Below, piece by piece: positions 60,462 to 64,000 of a stretch of DNA of 64,000 nt; the first letter of the stretch is position 1; each line of letters opens with the position of its first letter. Source of the DNA: Ardenticatenales bacterium (lineage in GTDB: Bacteria; Chloroflexota; Anaerolineae; Promineifilales; Promineifilaceae); assembly GCA_020634575.1 (NCBI GenBank), contig JACKBM010000010.1:62001-126000 (forward strand), given 5' to 3'. Both the position numbers and the translations under genes were made by a program. The notes below the pieces were generated by a model. The model was not told where the DNA came from. It worked only from the letters and a program-made list of their open reading frames with translations, and searched no databases.

Positions 60462-62315
60462 ATGACAACGAAACGAACTGACCTGCGGAATATCGCCATT
60501 ATCGCCCATGTTGACCACGGCAAAACCACCCTGGTCGATGGCTTGCTGCGCCAGGCCCAGGTTTTCCGCAGCAACCAGCAGGTGGCCGAGCGCGTCATGG
60601 ATTCCAATGACCTGGAGCGTGAACGCGGCATCACTATCCTGGCCAAGAATACCGCCATCACCATCCCTGACCCGGATACGGGCCAGCTGGTCAAGATTAA
60701 TATTGTAGACACCCCGGGCCATGCTGACTTTGGCGGTGAGGTGGAGCGCGTTCTCAACATGGTTGATGGTGTGCTCCTGCTGGTCGATGCCGCCGAAGGG
60801 CCAATGCCGCAGACCCGCTTTGTGCTCAAGAAAGCGCTCGAGCGTGGCCATCGCGTGATTGTTGTCATTAACAAGGTCGATCGCCGTGATGCTGACGTGG
60901 ATCGTGTCCTTGATGAGACCTTTGATCTCTTCATTGAACTGGGCGCGACTGACGAGCAGGCTGAATTCCCGGTTGTCTATTCCATTGCCACCAGTGGCCA
61001 ATCCGGCCTGGATGCGTCGCTGACGGCTGATCTCCAGCCATTGTTCCAGACCATTCTGCGCGAGATCCCCTGTCCGGTTGTGGAGATGGAGGCGCCGCTG
61101 CAAATCCTGGTCACCAACCTGTTCTATGACAACTATCAGGGCCTTAATGCGATTGGCCGTATCCACGCCGGCGAGATCCGTCTGGGGCAACAGCTGGCCC
61201 GGATCAAGCTGGATGGTTCGATTGTGGCTGCCGAGGCGCGCTACCTGTATCAGTTTGATGGCCTGGCCCGCACCGATGTGGAAGGCGCCACCGCTGGCGA
61301 CATAGTCGCTATTGCGGGTCTGGATGAGATCAACATTGGCGAGACCCTGGCGGACCCGGAAAGCCCGGTGGCCTTGCCGGCTATCATCGTGGAAGCGCCC
61401 ACTGTGCGGATGAGCTTTGGCGTCAACACCTCTCCCTTTGCCGGCACCGAAGGGCGCTGGGGCACCTCGCGCCGCCTGCGGGAACGGCTGTTCAGCGAGC
61501 TCAAAAACAATGTGGCTTTGCGTGTGGAAGAGACCAGCAGCCCGGATACCTTCACCGTTTCCGGCCGGGGTGAGCTGCACCTCGCTATCCTGATTGAGAC
61601 GATGCGCCGGGAAGGGTATGAGTTCCAGGTGTCGCGCCCGGAGGTGATTGTCCTGGACGGGCCGGATGGTGAAAAATTGGAACCTTACGAGGATGTCCAT
61701 ATCGAGACCTCGCCGGATACCGTGGGGACGGTCGTGGAAATGATGGGCAAGCGCAAGGGTGAGCTGCAAAACATGCGTGACAGCAGCAGTGGTTCCGTAC
61801 ACCTGAACTACATTGTGCCGACGCGTGGTCTGCTGGGTTTCCGCCACCAATTCCTGACGGCCACCAAGGGGCAGGGGGTTCTCAACACCATTTTCCATGG
61901 CCACGGCCCCCTCTCCGGGGTCATCCCCAGCCGCTCGCGTGGTTCGCTGGTTGCCTTTGAAGGCGGCACAACCAATACCTATGGCATCAAGAATGCGGAA
62001 GATCGGGGCATCATGTTTATCGGCCCCGGAATTGAGGTTTACGCTGGTATGGTTGTTGGTGAGCACCAGCGGCCGGGCGACCTGGACGTCAATATCTGCA
62101 AGAAGAAGCAGCTCACCAATATGCGTAACGCCATCCGCGACATTGAAGTGCGGGTGACGCCGGCGCGCCAGATGAGCCTGGATGAGTCGATCGAGTATCT
62201 GGCGGATGATGAACTGCTGGAAGTGACCCCGGAAAACCTGCGTATTCGCAAGCGGATCCTGGACAAGACCACCCGCGAAAAGATCGCCAAACGCGCCCGC
62301 GCCGAGCTGGCCTAG
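60462..62315 (+). CDS. typA: translational GTPase TypA/BipA
   Basis: 617 residues. G1 [16 protein letters not shown]2 [11 protein letters not shown]3 [17 protein letters not shown]4 VINKVDR and the EF-G-like domains II-V, with the C-terminal BipA-specific region ([46 protein letters not shown]). It is a ribosome-binding GTPase for stress and assembly. The start is the ATG at 60462 after a weak GAGTAACAG. Confidence 0.97.
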   Translation: MTTKRTDLRNIAIIAHVDHGKTTLVDGLLRQAQVFRSNQQVAERVMDSNDLERERGITILAKNTAITIPDPDTGQLVKINIVDTPGHADFGGEVERVLNMVDGVLLLVDAAEGPMPQTRFVLKKALERGHRVIVVINKVDRRDADVDRVLDETFDLFIELGATDEQAEFPVVYSIATSGQSGLDASLTADLQPLFQTILREIPCPVVEMEAPLQILVTNLFYDNYQGLNAIGRIHAGEIRLGQQLARIKLDGSIVAAEARYLYQFDGLARTDVEGATAGDIVAIAGLDEINIGETLADPESPVALPAIIVEAPTVRMSFGVNTSPFAGTEGRWGTSRRLRERLFSELKNNVALRVEETSSPDTFTVSGRGELHLAILIETMRREGYEFQVSRPEVIVLDGPDGEKLEPYEDVHIETSPDTVGTVVEMMGKRKGELQNMRDSSSGSVHLNYIVPTRGLLGFRHQFLTATKGQGVLNTIFHGHGPLSGVIPSRSRGSLVAFEGGTTNTYGIKNAEDRGIMFIGPGIEVYAGMVVGEHQRPGDLDVNICKKKQLTNMRNAIRDIEVRVTPARQMSLDESIEYLADDELLEVTPENLRIRKRILDKTTREKIAKRARAELA

Positions 62316-62341
62316 CGCCCGCCGCCCCCGATGGCAACCAG

Positions 62342-62947
62342 CTATTTCCCCTGATGATACAAAGCGTATAACTTCTCGTATTGCTCCGGTTGGTCCAGAT
62401 CCTGGAGAATTGCCTCGTTGTCGACTGGCAGGAGGTGAACGGCGCCTGGGTGGGCCCGGAGCAGTTGGCGGGGGGCGCTACCGGCCGGTAACGTCAGCAG
62501 CTCCGCAAAATGCTCAGCGCCGATCAATACCGGGTTGCCCCGCTGGCCTTCATAAACTGGCGCGATGATGCTGCCTGCGCTGGCATCGTACGCGTGGCTG
62601 AGAGCGTCCAGGATGGTTGGGGGGATGAAGGGTTGGTCGGCGAGCAGGACGAGGATGGCGCGGGTACCGGCCGGTAACATCCGCACTGCGACTTGCAACG
62701 AAGAGACCATCTCCCCCGCTTCATAATCCGGATTGTGCAGAATGGTGATGTCTAAGCCAGTGGCTGCCGCCGCCACCGCTGTCGCTTCATGGCCGGTGAC
62801 GAGGATGACCTGGTCGGCCTGTGAGGCCAGTGCCTGGCGCAGCGTTGCCGCCACGACGGTGCTGTCACCCCAGGGCAGCAACTGTTTGGTCTGCCCCATG
62901 CGGCGGCCCCGGCCGGCCGCCAGGACGATGGCCACGAGCGGTCCCAT
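62342..62947 (-). CDS. MobA-like NTP transferase (MocA/CTP:molybdopterin cytidylyltransferase-like)
   Basis: 201 residues. NTP-binding motif VLAAGRGRRMGQTKQLLPWGDS near the start, VTGHEATAVAA, ILVLLADQPFIPPTILDAL and GQRGNPVLIGAEHF. It probably transfers CMP or GMP to molybdopterin, as in MocA/MobA. The ATG at 62947 overlaps the upstream ABC-F stop (TGATG); a GTG at 62950 also lies there. No other molybdenum genes in the window. Confidence 0.88.
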   Translation of the reverse strand: MGPLVAIVLAAGRGRRMGQTKQLLPWGDSTVVAATLRQALASQADQVILVTGHEATAVAAAATGLDITILHNPDYEAGEMVSSLQVAVRMLPAGTRAILVLLADQPFIPPTILDALSHAYDASAGSIIAPVYEGQRGNPVLIGAEHFAELLTLPAGSAPRQLLRAHPGAVHLLPVDNEAILQDLDQPEQYEKLYALYHQGK

Positions 62948-64000
62948 CACTCCCCGATCTCGGCCAGTTCCAGCCAGCGCAGCTCAGCCAGCTCCAGCTC
63001 TTCTTTGAGAGTATCCAGTTGGGCGACTAATTCCTGCAGGCGCTGATAATCCGCGCCGGCATCGTTGATGGCCGCCTCCAGCTCCCCTTTGCGATCTTCC
63101 AGGTTGATGATTTCCAGCTCCAGCGCTTCGTACTCTTTTTGCTCGCGCCAGGTGCGTTTGCGCGTGCGTGGTGGGGCTGCCTGGACCGGCGCCGGGGCCG
63201 CTTTGGGTTTGTTGCGGGCCGCCTGCTGCGCCAGCTGCTCCTCGCGAACCTGCCGGTAGCTGGCGTAGGGCGTTGGGTAGCGGGTGCCCAGCACACCATC
63301 TTCAAAGCTGACCAGGAAATCGACGTTGCGGTCCAGAAAATAGCGGTCGTGGCTGACGACGACCAGGCACCCCTGGAACTGGTCCAGGAATTCTTCCAGG
63401 ACGGCCAGCGTCTGGATGTCGAGGTCATTGGTAGGCTCGTCCAGGAAGAGGACGTTGGGCTGGAGCGCCAGGGTGCGCAGGAGGTAAAGGCGCCGTTGTT
63501 CGCCGCCGCTCAGGCTGCTGACGTAGGCACGCTGTTGCGGCCGGGGGAAGAGGAACCATTCCAGCATCTGGGCCGCTTCGACCCGCTCGCCGGCATCCGT
63601 GTGGATGAGCGGCGCGACCTCTTCGATGGCAGCCAGGACCAGTTTGTCCCGATCCAGGTTACGGCTTAGCTGATCGTAATAGCCGAGGGTGACGGTGCTG
63701 CCCCATTCCACCTGGCCGCTGTCTGGCTGGGTGTGGTTGGCCAGGATGTCCAGGAAGGTGCTTTTGCCGGTCCCGTTCGGGCCGATGATGCCGATCCGGT
63801 CACCGGGATTAAGGCTGAAATCAACGTTCTCAAAGAGTTGCAGGCCATCATAGCTTTTGCTGAGGTTGGTCGCTTCCAGGACCCGTTTGCCCAGCCGCCG
63901 GCTGGCCAGGGCCATCGCCACGCGCTGGTCACCCCGGTCGTAAGCGATCTTTTGCAGCTCTTCGACGCGTTGCTTGCGCGCTTTTTGTTTGGTGCTGCGG
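62947..64000 (-). CDS. ABC-F ATPase, C-terminal part
   Basis: The frame is open to the window edge (about 351 residues). The part seen holds the linker (QRVAMALASRRLGKRVLEATNLSK), the second ATPase domain with Walker A GIIGPNGTGKSTFLDILAN, signature SSLSGGEQRRLYLLRTLAL, Walker B NVLFLDEPTNDLD, H-loop VVSHDRYFLDR, and a charged C-terminal coiled coil (LELEIINLEDRKGELEAAI...). This matches Uup/EttA-like ABC-F proteins, which act on ribosomes or DNA; the first ATPase domain lies beyond 64000. Confidence 0.93.
   Translation of the reverse strand, partial: RSTKQKARKQRVEELQKIAYDRGDQRVAMALASRRLGKRVLEATNLSKSYDGLQLFENVDFSLNPGDRIGIIGPNGTGKSTFLDILANHTQPDSGQVEWGSTVTLGYYDQLSRNLDRDKLVLAAIEEVAPLIHTDAGERVEAAQMLEWFLFPRPQQRAYVSSLSGGEQRRLYLLRTLALQPNVLFLDEPTNDLDIQTLAVLEEFLDQFQGCLVVVSHDRYFLDRNVDFLVSFEDGVLGTRYPTPYASYRQVREEQLAQQAARNKPKAAPAPVQAAPPRTRKRTWREQKEYEALELEIINLEDRKGELEAAINDAGADYQRLQELVAQLDTLKEELELAELRWLELAEIGE

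Overview
The window reads as a chromosomal segment of a moderately GC-rich bacterium. The gene content (a sugar-phosphate-utilising type microcompartment locus, PT-rich lipoproteins, many NarL/LuxR response regulators, CsbD, GlsB/YeaQ, FtsK, menaquinone-type methyltransferase) and the very frequent ACCGGCCGGT palindrome suggest a Chloroflexota (Anaerolineae/Ardenticatenia-like) lineage. That assignment is inference: no rRNA or tRNA gene was seen.

Layout. 0-6.4 kb: a partial BTAD/SARP regulator, small DUF4395 and DUF302 proteins, a lipoprotein, then a 642-residue zinc-phospholipase/P1-nuclease-like protein and a small protein that share an LQR..GN leader known from cargo of extracellular contractile injection systems. 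7-16.5 kb: signal peptidase I, then a same-strand bacterial microcompartment (BMC) locus. It holds RpiB, DeoC and a PduP-like aldehyde dehydrogenase, each with an N-terminal encapsulation-type helix, two tandem-domain BMC-T, one BMC-H and three BMC-P shell proteins, a nucleotidyltransferase, a zinc ribbon, an unknown protein and a CpaE/TadZ-like receiver-ParA fusion that may position the shell. 16.8-30 kb: a secreted helical protein with a two-component pair, a second NarX/NarL-like pair, an atypical LuxR protein, two AI-2E transporters, stress membrane proteins, a BrkB-like protein and a lipid kinase. 30-53 kb: mixed metabolic genes (hydrolase, VOC, aminotransferases, GHMP kinase, APH-like kinase, alcohol dehydrogenase, agmatinase, Fpg, MaoC, M81 peptidase, transporters). 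A RAYT transposase lies inside this stretch, with matching REP-like palindromes on both sides and dispersed elsewhere. 53-64 kb: two tandem DsbA-like lipoproteins, then UbiE and FtsK, a secreted surface protein, TypA, a MobA-like transferase and a partial ABC-F ATPase.

The strongest unusual signal is at 53.4-55.1 kb. Two overlapping minus-strand genes each carry one in-frame TGA exactly where the first Cys of a thioredoxin CxxC should be (UxxC). Ten bases after each TGA is a 7-bp hairpin with the same CGTGC loop and compensatory stem changes, as expected of bacterial SECIS elements. They look like a pair of selenocysteine lipoproteins that ordinary gene calling would split into four pieces.

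The second is a REP/RAYT system whose palindrome is AACCCG-W-CGGGTT with a GAGGGG head. It has expanded into a 12-copy 17-bp array and a 6-copy 18-bp array, and at three genes the head is fused to the TGA stop codon. The third is the microcompartment with its receiver-ParA fusion, whose Walker A has lost both lysines. A second dispersed repeat family (ATCCGTG...GCCACGGAT) also supplies the C-termini of two genes.
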